Source: Bugulina stolonifera
Taxonomy: Eukaryota; Bryozoa; Gymnolaemata; Cheilostomatida; Bugulidae
NCBI GenBank assembly: GCA_935421135.1
Contig: OW285187.1
Location: 10,168,001 to 10,232,000 of the forward strand
Direction: 5' to 3'
Length of the DNA: 64,000 nucleotides
In this document: positions 12,601-23,582 of the stretch, piece after piece
Position numbering within the stretch: position 1 is the stretch's first letter
How the letters are laid out: every line of letters begins with the position of its first letter
Position numbers and translations under genes: made by a program
Notes under the pieces: model-generated
What the model was told of the DNA's origin: nothing
The model's input: only the letters and a program-made list of their open reading frames with translations
Databases searched by the model: none

Positions 12601-15600
12601 CTAATGGCACGGTTTACAACTCTGATGCTTGATTAGCCTTGAAAACCAATTCTTTCTGCCACGTTATTCCTAGGCATTGATTATCATTAGCCAAGCTCGT
12701 GCTGCAGTTACAAGACCATAGTGTTAATAGGTATGAGATTTGTTTACATTGAGATCATAGTGCATATAGTAGACACATTTCCTTCATCATTGCTTGAGGA
12801 GATCTAATAGCACATAGTCAACTAGTGAACCAGGTTTAAGTCAGTATTTTATTTTCATACTTTAAATTTTCATACAAGTGAGTTTTTACTCCGCTACTTT
12901 ATTTGCATGACTTCGATAAGTTAGTTTATTACATTTCATCATTATTTTATAGATGTATAATTATTATACAAAAAGTTCTATTCACTGTAATTTTATAGCA
13001 GCTGTAATCTTAATTTCACTTTAAAATCAAACATTTCTGTATTGGACACAAATTTTTCTCGTCACAGAGGTAAATATGGAACTCGACTACCTGCTCAATT
13101 TTTATGTAAAACATTGTGAGTTAATCAAAGTGGCAAGCTCTTGCAGGATGAGTTTTCAGCCATATCATATAAAACTACATTGGTACTACCATAGTGTTTG
13201 GTTTGATTTAAATTGATCTGAAAATTTTCATTTCACACATCCCCCACACCAAGCTCAGCTCTTTCGGATGTTTGTCACCAATATAGAAACTTTTATACGG
13301 CATTGTAGATGCAAGTCTTCAGCTGATAGTTATGTTTATAAACACGTTCATTCATACCTTCTATATGCATTATTTTGCAAGAGAAATATAAAACATGCTC
13401 ATGTATTATAATGTAGGCAACTAAACAGAGAGGGAGCAGTAAGGAAATAACAATTTTATTGAATTATTATTATATTATATTACAGAAGAGAATGAACGGT
13501 GACTGAGATGGCGAGTGTGGAAAGGCTTTGCTATATCCTTCTAGTAGTGAGTCTGTTAATGGGAACCAGTTTTGGACGAGCCAACAGTAAAAGTGACGCA
13601 CCACCCTTACAGAGGTTGCTCACCATATCACCATCTAGTGGTAGCACATTCCTCAGATATGAGAAAGTACCTATTACTTTGGTATTTCAGGACTTGGCCC
13701 GAGCCTACTTTCAGCAGCGTGGCGTGGATACCCGTCTGTATTTAGGAATGATAGATGGTAATGGAAAAAGTAAATTAAAATTAACCGACCATATGATAGC
13801 CCTGCCCCACAATCCAGATAGTAGAGGTTTTTCCAAGATCAATTTATTTAAAAATGACACTACTAACATTACACTAGCTCCTAGTGAGTATGAATTTGAA
13901 ATAGATACAGAACTATTAGGATACAAGCACTACTATATACAGCTAATAGAGGAGAGAGAGGACAACACTACTGACATACTTGACAGTTACGAATACCGAC
14001 TAACAATAGTACGGCGGACAAGAACAGTAGATCTTGGATTCAACATAGCCATTACCACACTGGGTATACTCAATATATTTGCTATGGGATGTGTTACTGA
14101 CTGGAGCACTATTAAGGAGGTAGCAAAAAGAAAACGACAACTTGTGTTGGTTACAGTCAGCCAATATATTATCCTACCAATGGTAAGGACGGTATTATTA
14201 TGTCCAACTTAGAGAGTAGAATACGTAAAAACTTTAAGCGATTAGATAAATTTAATTTCAATTTCTACGCAGATCAATAGCCTACTATGTAGTCGGCATA
14301 TTTGTCTGTTTCTCTTCTAGTTTAAAAATCCCATGCTACATGTATATACTCGACATAAAGCAATAACATATTGTGTAGCTTATATTAAATTGTGATCACT
14401 ATAAAAATAGACCTATGCAAAAGGTTTGATAAAATCGAGTGTAGTGTATAGTATGAACCATAGATATTATAATGCAGTATGTATATGTATATAAATGTAC
14501 ACTGTATATACATGTATATACACATTACATGGAGTTTGCTGCACATTTGTATAATTTACGCTGCAGCAGTCATCTAACATTAATTTACATTTCAGGTGGT
14601 ATTTGGAATGGTGAAGGTAGTAGGTATACAGAATGAAATACTGCTGGGATTTCTGTTAACAGCCTGTGTACCAGGTGGGGGATTAGGCCACCTGATTGTA
14701 TCTATAACGGAAAACACAGACTTGGAGCTTAGCGTAACATTAAACTTCATGCAGCTTATAATACCTATAGGTAGGAATTATGCATGTAAACGTACAAACT
14801 ACAGTTTTTGACATGCAAAGTAAACCTCTGTCCGTATCATACAAATATTAGTTTGCAATGCTATTATATATAATATATACATAGGCCCACTTGAAGTATT
14901 AATTTTAAGTAGATCAGGAAAAACATAATTAATGTTAAATAATGTGCGCTGAGCTGCTGTAAAAGCATGATGCCATTCCCATGCGGCAAAGTGAGACTAT
15001 CTCAGATTTGATTGCTTACTACATATCAGGATATCAGTTGAATACATGTGTGCATATATAATGTTCAGTTGTAGGTATAGTACCAACATATGTGTTTGCA
15101 TATATAATATCCAATTGTAGGTATAGTACCAATATATGTGTGTGCATATATAATGTTCAATTGTAGGTATAGTACCAATATATGTGTATAGCACGAGTGC
15201 CTTACTCTCAAATGGTTCAGGAGAAAGAATCCAGTCAATCTACTACCTGGTATTCTGGCTCGTAGGATTCCTGGTTCCTTATGGGTGTGGAGCATGTGTC
15301 AGAAGAAGAAGACAGCAAATGTCCGATGCTTTACTCAACTGGTTAATTAAGCCCGTTCTCTTGCTTGCATTTATATTATTTATTACATTGGGCCTGTATA
15401 TAAACATGTATATGTTTAGTGTACTTGATACGGCTGCTTTAGTAGTCGCTGGTTTAATACCTTTTGTTGGTTTTGGAATAAGCGGAGGAATAATGCTAAT
15501 ATTTAAGCAGGCAAAAAAGTCAGCTAAAACATCTGCTATTGAATCAGCGATATTGAATAGTGTAGTTGTCATAGCAGCACTAAGATTTACGCTGCCGCAA

Positions 15601-16334
15601 CCTGATGCTGATCTTGCCTCTGCGTCAGCAATGGCAATCTTATATTTTACACCAGCCCCATTTGTGCTGATGTTTTTTGTTCACCGATGTAAAAGAACAA
15701 TCATGTCTCATTTCGAAAAGAATAATATTGAGAAAGAAAAACAGAAAGTAATGCTGAACAGTTTCGCAACAATAACTCAGAATGCAATACACATGGGAGG
15801 GTTAGACATGGTGGAAGCTCAGACATCCTTGCCATCCCCTCTACCAGATGAAAACGGGGACAAGAGCAAACTAATAGCCAACAGATCTCACAACACAGAC
15901 GACTCTCCACATGTTATAATGAGTAACATTAGCTTCACCGATCACCCGCCATCCAATGAGAACAAACATAATATCGAGTGAGAGAAGGATGTAGCTGGAT
16001 TATGTGTCTCACGTATAATTATCTCAAAGCGTAAAGGGCAATTTTAACCCTGTCAGCGTAACCTCATTTATAATATTGTTAGAACAACAATTTGTATTTT
16101 TGTCAGGATGGAAATTCTGGAAATGGTTTCATTTAATGTAGTTAATCTTTAGGTTAACCTTCTATGAAAGATAACGTACTTATAATACAGTTCTGTAACC
16201 GTCATTCTTAGCATAACTGAATAGCTAACTCAAAATTATATTTTCATAATCTATAATGAAATAATAAAACAATATGCTAAACACACTAGTTTACCTTTAA
16301 GTGTGAGAAGATGCTCCTTTTCTGTTGCACTCAT
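6611..16334 (-). CDS. TRAPPC13: Trafficking protein particle complex subunit 13
   Basis: Subunit of metazoan TRAPP III, a guanine-nucleotide exchange complex for Rab1 in ER-Golgi traffic and autophagy. Thirteen coding exons in transcript order: 16334-16295, 11636-11462, 11108-11024, 10818-10691, 9710-9638, 9519-9475, 9277-9253, 8808-8688, 8366-8276, 8137-7938, 7538-7489, 6891-6788, 6694-6611. Total 1221 nt (406 aa), phase-consistent; human is about 417 aa. Matching blocks are EHLLTLK/VMRLTKPS over exons 1-2, NIFLGETFSSYIS, LEEIISHEVKDMGTH, LRKFFKFQ, LKPIELKTKFLNAE, YLEAQIQNITP, GRLDINWRSSMGERGRLQTS, LQRMIPGTGDIRL, GISGRQLG and TFLKKTHEYDNIA near the C-terminus. Exon 7 is a 25-nt micro-exon. 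Intron 1 (about 4.7 kb) contains an entire opposite-strand SLC10-like gene. The exon 4 donor is the first unit of a minisatellite. Confidence 0.96.
10286..10700 (-). repeat. 24-bp minisatellite starting at the TRAPPC13 exon 4 splice donor
   Basis: About 17 tandem 24-bp units. Higher-order structure is visible: 10381-10500 recurs almost exactly at 10501-10620 and again from 10621, a 120-bp period of five units. On the TRAPPC13 sense strand the unit reads CATGTAAGTATATAAGCAC, with variants CAG|GTAGGT and CAT|GTGAGT. The exon 4 donor (exon ends 10691, GTAAGT follows) is the first unit, so the array is a series of donor-like sites. One unit has GTAACT. The frames open across it are a by-product of the period. 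Confidence 0.95.
13508..15981 (+). CDS. SLC10 (bile acid:Na+ symporter) family transporter, P3-like, nested in TRAPPC13 intron 1
   Basis: Three coding exons: 13508-14182, 14596-14770, 15167-15981, total 1665 nt (554 aa), phase-consistent. Residues 1-25 form a signal peptide (MASVERLCYILLVVSLLMG). Residues 26-175 form a probable extracellular domain with N-glycosylation sequons (NDT, NIT, NTT). A multi-helix region from about residue 178 includes GILNIFAMGCVTDW, LLTACVPGGGLGHLIVS and TLNFMQLIIPIG. The CVPGGG-type turn and the order of blocks match the SLC10 fold, and the large N-terminal ectodomain recalls SLC10A3/P3 and SLC10A5. The C-terminal 90 residues are hydrophilic and cytosolic. Substrate is unknown, and P3-type members are largely uncharacterised. 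The ATG at 13508 is preferred because it directly starts the signal peptide. The gene lies wholly inside TRAPPC13 intron 1 on the opposite strand. Confidence 0.85.
15060..15185 (+). repeat. Threefold tandem copy of the SLC10-like exon 3 acceptor
   Basis: Three copies of a roughly 51-bp unit, each containing TTGTAGGTATAGTACCAA, span the end of intron 2 and the first codons of exon 3. Splicing at either of the first two copies runs into an in-frame stop. Only the third acceptor (exon start 15167) opens the 271-codon terminal exon. Confidence 0.88.
15982..16294 (+). other. SLC10-like 3' UTR with poly(A) signal
   Basis: Non-coding. AATAAA at 16263-16268 is the likely poly(A) signal. The expected cleavage point falls within a few bases of the TRAPPC13 exon 1 donor (16294-16293 on the - strand), so the nested gene fills its host intron up to the host exon. 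Confidence 0.65.
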
Positions 16335-17276
16335 CTTTACAGTCAGCCGATGTCCACTAGGAATGCCAACCTACAATTAAATTACAACATGTGGAATGCA
16401 CTATGAAAGATAAAATTCCTTCAGAGAAATGGATAAACATATCTTACTTCAGTATGAGTATCTAGATAATTATAATATATAAAATGTGTATAACAGATGA
16501 AACATAGCACTTTAGTTATTCATATTCGAAATTGGTTATTTAGAAGAAGGTAACATATGAGCTTTCCTAATGTACCCATGCACATGTATAATATCTCCTT
16601 TAGTCTATAACCAAAGACTCGGTGGGTATTAGTTTGTGCAGCAACACCTTCAGCTCTGTATATGATTCGATACCGCCTCATAGCCTAGCCTAGTGAAAAT
16701 CATGTGCATTTTTTTGTGGAATTGTCATACCCTTCCCAAGGCATGACAACTCTGGAAAAAAGGTTCAAATAAATTAGACCTCAGATTTCAGTAGGTCTCT
16801 AAATTTAAGTCACTCACAAGCCTATCTACTCTGTTGTCAAGCTTCCACCTTGTGTAATCTAAATTTCAGAGAGCCAAGTCGGTTCCACAGATTAAGCACA
16901 CAGGGATCCATAACAAACAACATAATGATTGGATGATGGCTAGTTATTAATCAGATTGACAAAGCATGGTAAGTGCTAATGGTTCACGACAGGAAACTAA
17001 TGTGGTATATGCTCCTTTTGGTTGATATTGAGGTGGGTTCTGCTCTGGCTGCTGCTCTAGTGGTCACTCTTACTACTTCTCTGTCCCTAGCAATATTGTC
17101 ATAGGCTGTGGGTAGGCTGTTGTTCTTCATTCTGGAGAATCCTGACCGGTAGCCACAGGCGATTTTTTTTCCTTCTGTCTCCCAAGAACCGGATCTGTTT
17201 CTGATTTCAGTTACAATGTCAATATGCCCCTTCACGTTGGCTATAACCCGTAAGGCAGTATTCTGGACTAGTCTTA
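16335..17276. other. TRAPPC13 5' flank, no gene seen
   Basis: This holds the 5' UTR and promoter side of TRAPPC13. Short reading frames are present on the - strand (for example 16984-17235) but have no recognisable protein family or splice context. Confidence 0.4.
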
Positions 17277-17284
17277 GATTATGG

Positions 17285-17970
17285 CAGAGATGCCAGACTT
17301 GAGTTAAAGACTCTCACTCAAGTTAGTTCAAGCAACATTTTATTGCTTATTAGCAAGACTGTGACTTTAATATACAGCTATCAGAAACTTGTAACTTGAA
17401 TTGTAATTTAATTATGGCTATGATGAAGGACTCTTAACTCACACATCATCATGTTGAAACATTCCATAACTCAGTTTTCATTGGGCAGCTGTAAATTGCA
17501 ATGAACAGAAATAACCACAATTATGACCACAAATGTAACCACAATTACGAGTTGTGATTGCTATTAACAGTAGTAACCTAGAAATTTAGATTTTGTTTCC
17601 AGTTGATGGTTTTGAAATAGACTGATTACATATTAAAATTATGTATAACACATTTTACACTAAAACAGTGACATTTTGCTTTGAAATTTAAACTTCTGGC
17701 ACCATTTCCTAACAATATTTCACCAGAAGCTAAATAATAGCCCAATGACTCTATAAAAAACAAGAAAAGAATTGAATTGTGACTTGACTAGTAGTTAGCA
17801 TAGATAAATTGATAAAAATTTGAGTTTCTGGAGACATGCAAATATAACTTGTAACTTGAAAATTTTTATTAGTCACTAAAAAGAGTTGACTTGTAACTTG
17901 ATAAGTCACAACTAAGAGTTGGCCGTGGACACTTGAATTTCCAAAATAAAACTTGCAAACATCATCTCTG
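17285..17970. mobile_element. Non-autonomous hAT-type element (MITE), copy A
   Basis: A 686-bp non-coding element with terminal CAGAGATG...CATCTCTG inverted ends. Flanking 8-bp direct repeats are GATTATGG (17277-17284) and GATCATGG (17971-17978), one mismatch. A reverse-oriented relative is at 41623-42241. Terminal CAG-A/G-G bases plus an 8-bp target duplication are the hallmark of hAT transposons. No transposase is encoded, so it would need an enzyme in trans. Confidence 0.85.
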
Positions 17971-18048
17971 GATCATGGACTTTGTTCTTAGCTGCAGGGT
18001 CCCGGATAACATCTGCACATTCAAGTATAAGTTTGCATAGACTCAGGG

Positions 18049-18217
18049 CCGGTGTCAAGCGAAATTTCTGCACTGTAAAATTTCTGAGCTTTCAATATTT
18101 GATTCAAAATAGCTTCAGCTTCTTGATTAGTGGTTGGGGCAATAGGGTTGGGGGTGTCACCATTTTCACTGCAAGCTCAGAAACTTTGCCATGCTCAGAA
18201 ATTTCGCTTGACACCGG
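18049..18217. mobile_element. Short element with perfect 22-bp terminal inverted repeats
   Basis: CCGGTGTCAAGCGAAATTTC (start of the left arm, 18049-18070) is matched by its exact reverse complement at 18196-18217. The 169-bp unit has no coding capacity and looks like a miniature inverted-repeat element. Target-site duplications are not clear. Confidence 0.7.
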
Positions 18218-19588
18218 TGTATGCCAGTAGCCTACCCTCTTTTGGGGCATGGTGATGGTAAAAGTTGCTTCAGTTTTGCCAAAGAACAAAGGCTATCTCA
18301 AATTTCTCCACATCTGCACCAAACTCAAAAGTTGTGCCTTTCTTAGACTTATCTTATTTCAGTCACTAGTCAGTCCCTACTCCCTACACCTATCCAGTTA
18401 TATATCATTTATATTTGATTTAGTAGCATTAACCACGTTACACCGCCCTTTGACTTTCTCAAAGTTGCTCATTGGAATCACGAAATGAATGAGGTGATCT
18501 GATGCGATCGTTAAAAATAAAAGAAAATCAAAATATCAAAAACTGAAAGAAAAAAAAAAAGATAATGTTTGGTTTGAATTACCTCAGTACCTACAAAATA
18601 AAATCACATATACTACCTCTATTTTATTTTTTATAGTAAAATAACTTTATACCTCTACTCAAACTGATGGCTACTCACCGGCTTATGATAAAACAATAAG
18701 AATTGAATAAAATAATTTATTTAGAAAAATAATTAGTGGTTATTTAAGGTTAAAGTGAGGTCAAAGTATGCCTGGATTCAAACACAATTTAGAGCACAGC
18801 TTTGCGAGACTCGTGCAAAAATTGTACGCTGGCCCAGCTTAAAATTTGCAGTTAAAACATAACTCACTAGCTATATAATTTGATGTCTAGTACCCTGTAA
18901 TTAATCTAAGCATCTGAAATCCAATTACAATCACAAGTTATCAATGAGTGCAGCGGTTTCGAACTAAAAATCTAAAGCATCTATATGTGTATTTAAGAAA
19001 TAAAAAGATTAGATATTTATTTTGAAATAAAAAAAATTCAAATTTTATTTGAACGATAAATTTGTGCATAAAAACCCAATATCAAGTTATGCATAGCATA
19101 GAAAAGCGGAACAGCGCCGCTCTCTCAACGGTTACTTTGGTGATTAGTAAAGCGGAAACGATCTTTCTCTTGCACCAGACCGGTTTTGTTCTGTCCATGA
19201 TTTGCATATCTCTGTAAGATAGCTTTAGCCTCTATTACTTATACGACCATGCTGTTAGTACTGGTGTATTGTAATAAACATGAAAGTAAAAAAAGACATT
19301 TCCCTTAAAAGCATTTGAAGCCAATATCGTCTTATAATAATGGCAATCTAAGGAATAAAATGAATGTTAAAAAATTATTTAGTCAAGTCTTAGTAGTCTA
19401 AGTCTAAGCTAGAGTATAGTATCTACTATTTATACTATCATCATTGGTTATCATGCACTATTTTATTAAACTATTGATTTGTTTTAGGACCATTTTATGC
19501 AAGGAATTTATCTGCATTAATTTAATATTGCAATATTTAATATTCATTATATTGCTGTCTATTTTAAATTAAAGGTTCTAAGAAAATT
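18218..19588. other. Intergenic region before the 532-aa coiled-coil gene
   Basis: AT-rich and non-coding as far as I can see. It should hold the promoter of the gene starting at 19589, but no core motif stands out. Confidence 0.4.
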
Positions 19589-22500
19589 ATGCCATTAGAT
19601 CGAGAGATCACAAAACCTGCTCTTGGCACTGACCAAGAACCAACAGCTATAACATGGAAAACAACATTGCGCTCTCCGGATGTTAGTGTTGGTGGCCCAC
19701 GGCTTAGCAGGAGTCGAACTAGGTCTGCTGGTGTGTTAAATAAGAGTGTTAGTAGTAGAACACCATCTCCCATGAACAGATCCTATGATCAACAAAACAC
19801 GACAAAGTTACGGAAAAGCCAATCTGGGTAAATTCAAACTTGTGTTTCTACATAGTATTTTTTCTGTTATTGATGTGTAGACTTTTAATTTTTATTGCTA
19901 ATTCAGAACCAGTTCAAAGGGACAATATATCTGAATTTGAATGCATAATTACAAACTGGGAAACGCAGTTGATAAATTTAAACTCGAAGTCACATGTAAA
20001 ATGTACATGCCTTAAACCTTATAATTTTAGCAAACTTGGCACAAGCTTTAGTAAGTCAGCCGAGATGAAGGAAATAGAAAATGACTACATTAAAAACCTG
20101 CAACAACAAGTGTATTTCTTAGAGCTGGAAGCAAATTATTTGCGAGAACAAGCTAAAAAGGCCACTGAGATGCATCCAAAAATGACAGCTGAAGCAGAAA
20201 GAATGTTAACAAAGTTGAGGGTATGTAATTACAGAATAGAATGCACGAACCATAGGCTTTTAGTTTACATGTATTATGTATAAATCATACCCAACTTGTA
20301 CTTGTAGATTTAGATGTAGACTTAGATGAGATAAAATATGTAGACAATGAGTTCTTTGTAGTCCTTGCAAGCTGAAATTGATGGACTACACCTTGAACTG
20401 AAACGTAAAGATGCCAGCTTAGATCTCAGTACTGCAGAAAAAAATCGTATATTGGACAGATTGGCAGAAGAAGAGAGTGAGTATGCTCACACTTACTACT
20501 CATACAGAGTTTAATGTGAATGCATATAGTCCTTTATACATGTAATATAATGCTTTTACATTGTAGAGCAATAAAGGTGTGGATATAGTGCAATCACTCT
20601 GTAGCAGTGTTATATGAAATATGCTATTTATTTTGCTATGTTGTAGAACAAATTCTGATGAACTATTTTGCAAACAGTCATTAATAGTTGCATTACTATC
20701 ATGTTGCTAAAAATGTTTGGAAATAAATTTTCCCTTAGGAGAAAAAGAGAGGATGAAAAGGATTTTGCAAGATGAATTAGATGGTGTAAAACAAGAACGT
20801 GACAGGGTAACACTGGAAAATGTGAGATTGGGGAATCAATTGGACAGACTGCAGTCTGACAGAGACTCAGTAACTCTTAAGTTGAGAGATTCTCAAAATA
20901 CACTGTCTTTGATACAGGAACAAGTGAGTTGATTTACAGTTAAATGTCACTCAAAATAACTACTTTCCTTGAATCTATAATTTATATCACAAATAAATGT
21001 GTTATGTCTTAAAATGTATAAAGATTTTACATCTCCTAGTTGAATGACAAATCTGAGCAACAGAGAGCAACACAGTTGAGCCTTGAAGAAAAGAGAGCGC
21101 AGTGTGTTGAGGCAGAAAGTAGAGCAGAAAAAATTGAGGAACACTATTTAAACACAACCCAGCGTGCTCACAGCAGGCAGATAAATGAACTAAAGGTAAT
21201 TTTGTGCAAATTTGCAACTGTTTGAAAAAGACAGTTCGAAACAGGACGTTTCAAAACCGGACAGTTGGTTAGAAAAAATTTTAATTTATTTTTATTGTAT
21301 ATTAATGTTCATGATAGATCATCTACAGCAGTTACTGTTGAAACTTATGTAGAATGAGTTGAGGATACTAAAGCAGCAGCTTACAGAACAAGAAAGGCAG
21401 GTACACGATGAGCGATACCTGAAAAATAAGGCACAGGATGAAAATGATCAGCTGAGCAAGTCTAACTTTGTACTAAAGCAACAGATTGTTAACCTGGAGG
21501 ATCAGATTAGTAAGGTGAATACATTCTATGTCATGAACTTAGAAATGGAATTTGCACTTAATTTGTAAGTAGGTTGAAGCCAATGTCCAGAAAGTTATTA
21601 TCTTGGTTAAAAAATATTTTTAACCTAAAGAAAGGATACAAATTTAAGTATGTATCAAGTTGTAGGGCTGCCCATTGCATGTACTTGAGCTGTTCCAAAA
21701 TGTTTCAATAATGGGGTGGTTTTATATGTTGCATATATGGAGTGTTGCATTCAGGAAGTGCTTGTGGAAACAGCACTAATAGAGCATTATTATTATAATT
21801 CCTTGTGGTTTGCAGGAACAGCAAATTAGAAGTGAGGTTGAAAACAGTCACACAGAAGATCTGGTAGAGATTTCTCTCCTCTCTGATAAGGAGAAGGAGC
21901 TACAACTCGAGTTGCGTTCAGCACATCAATCTATTAGAAATGAAAAGGAAAGATGTGGCAGATACCTGGAGCAGGTAGATATAACCAACCATCCATGTTG
22001 TCTTTACCTTGCATGTGGTGATCAATTTAAATAGATGCAAAATTTAAGTAAGTCAACGAATTCAGAAGTCGGTGAAAACTAGAGATAAAAAATCACATTA
22101 TTGATGCAGCCAACACAAGACATCACTCTACACCTTACCATAGTCATAGTTATAGCATTGATAGAAGCAGCATATAAAATATTATGGGTTGTTTATATCT
22201 GCATGTAGATTAAAAGGCAGGAAGAGATGTCTGCAGATTTGGAATCGACAAACAATCATGTGAAAATCAATTTGGTGGAAAGTGAAGCAAGAATTAGCAC
22301 TTTAGAAAAAGAGAATTCCAACCTTAAACGTGATAAAGATATATTAACAGACCATGTGGCAGATTTGCAAAGACAGGTAAGTGAATATTTAACAGATAAG
22401 AGAAGGTAGTGCTTCACTTTTTGTGCTCACTTATTGAATTTCTAAGCCAGAATAAACTAGGAGGAAATATAAGCATGTACAAAGATTAATGGCGTCTCTT

Positions 22501-22833
22501 TTCTTTCGTGAACAAGCAGGAAATAAACATTAGCATTGTTCACAGTCATATTTTCTATTATTGCCAAGTAAGGATATATCTACATGACTTGTACATTGTT
22601 ACTTTTAGTTGGCTCAGAAAGATGCCGCTTTATCAAACAGCAGGCTGCAGATTCGAGAATTAGAGAAAGACCTTAGTCTGGCTGAGACAGAGAAAAGAGT
22701 TGATGAAAGTGTTCAGAGCGAGAAATGGAGAGAATTTGAGACTTTAGCAGAAGGTATGAAAAAGTTGTCTCGAACAATGGCTAGAAATACAGGCTCAACA
22801 AAGAGTCCAAGGAGCAGCATCAAGTTTGAATGA
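19589..22833 (+). CDS. Uncharacterised coiled-coil protein, 532 aa
   Basis: Nine coding exons: 19589-19827, 20031-20220, 20362-20476, 20739-20923, 21040-21195, 21353-21514, 21816-21974, 22209-22376, 22609-22833. Sum 1599 nt, phase-consistent; six of the eight introns are phase 0, as is common for coiled-coil genes. Residues 1-90 are basic, Ser/Thr/Pro-rich and probably disordered (RLSRSRTRSAG, SRTPSPMNRS). From about residue 95 the protein is nearly all heptad coiled coil, opening with MKEIENDYIKNLQQQVYFLE and LEANYLREQAKKATEMHPKM, a block that looks strongly constrained. The protein ends SPRSSIKFE. I do not recognise the family. A centrosomal, ciliary or cytoskeletal scaffold role would fit but is inference. 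It converges with the 402-aa gene. Confidence 0.85.
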
Positions 22834-23582
22834 TATTGTTGAAAGGTTTGTCTGAAAATTGCAAGCTATATCCTAGACATGTGAGTATGATATTTCCATA
22901 CAATGTAGAGCACCAGCTAGAGGTAGCAATGTTATATAGACATTTAGAATATTTAGACATAATTAATAACTGAGGCTTGTTGTTGTTTTTTGTAATGGCT
23001 AACAGATTTTGTGAGTTCAGTATTTTAGGGTTTCTGTTCCATCTATAAGTCTATGTACACCAATGCTAGTGCACAAGATACATCTTTACAATATTGCTGG
23101 TTTATAATTCAAACTATTTTAAAGACAATTTTACATATTCATATGGTTTATATATTTCTGTGATAGTGTTGTAACAATATTGTGTTTCCTTTACATCAAT
23201 CTCTACATGTATAATATGAAATGTAACTCTCTTTTATAACTGCAGTTGTGTGAAACGTGCGTAGGTTTTTTATTTTTTTCTCTTAGGCAATGCTGAATGA
23301 TACCCAGTAGTCTAGTAATTGTTTGACCAATCATCATAGTGAGATGATATAATATATACATGTACATGTATGTACATGTACATTACATTATTCATATAAT
23401 ATGAGCATTTGTTTTATAAGATTTATACTATTTATTGCATTTAGTTATATGGATGTCTGAGAATATAAGGTTAAAATTCTACTGATCTAGACCTAACTTC
23501 TTGAAAACATTTTTGCTTAAAAACAAATAGCCATTTATTTAGTGCATTGATGTGCTAGCTACGCATGTTATGACTTGTTGTG
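22834..23582. other. Convergent 3' intergenic region
   Basis: Lies between the stop codons of two convergent genes and should hold both 3' UTRs. It contains a TACATGTA-rich stretch at 23357-23385. No coding sequence is seen. Confidence 0.5.
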
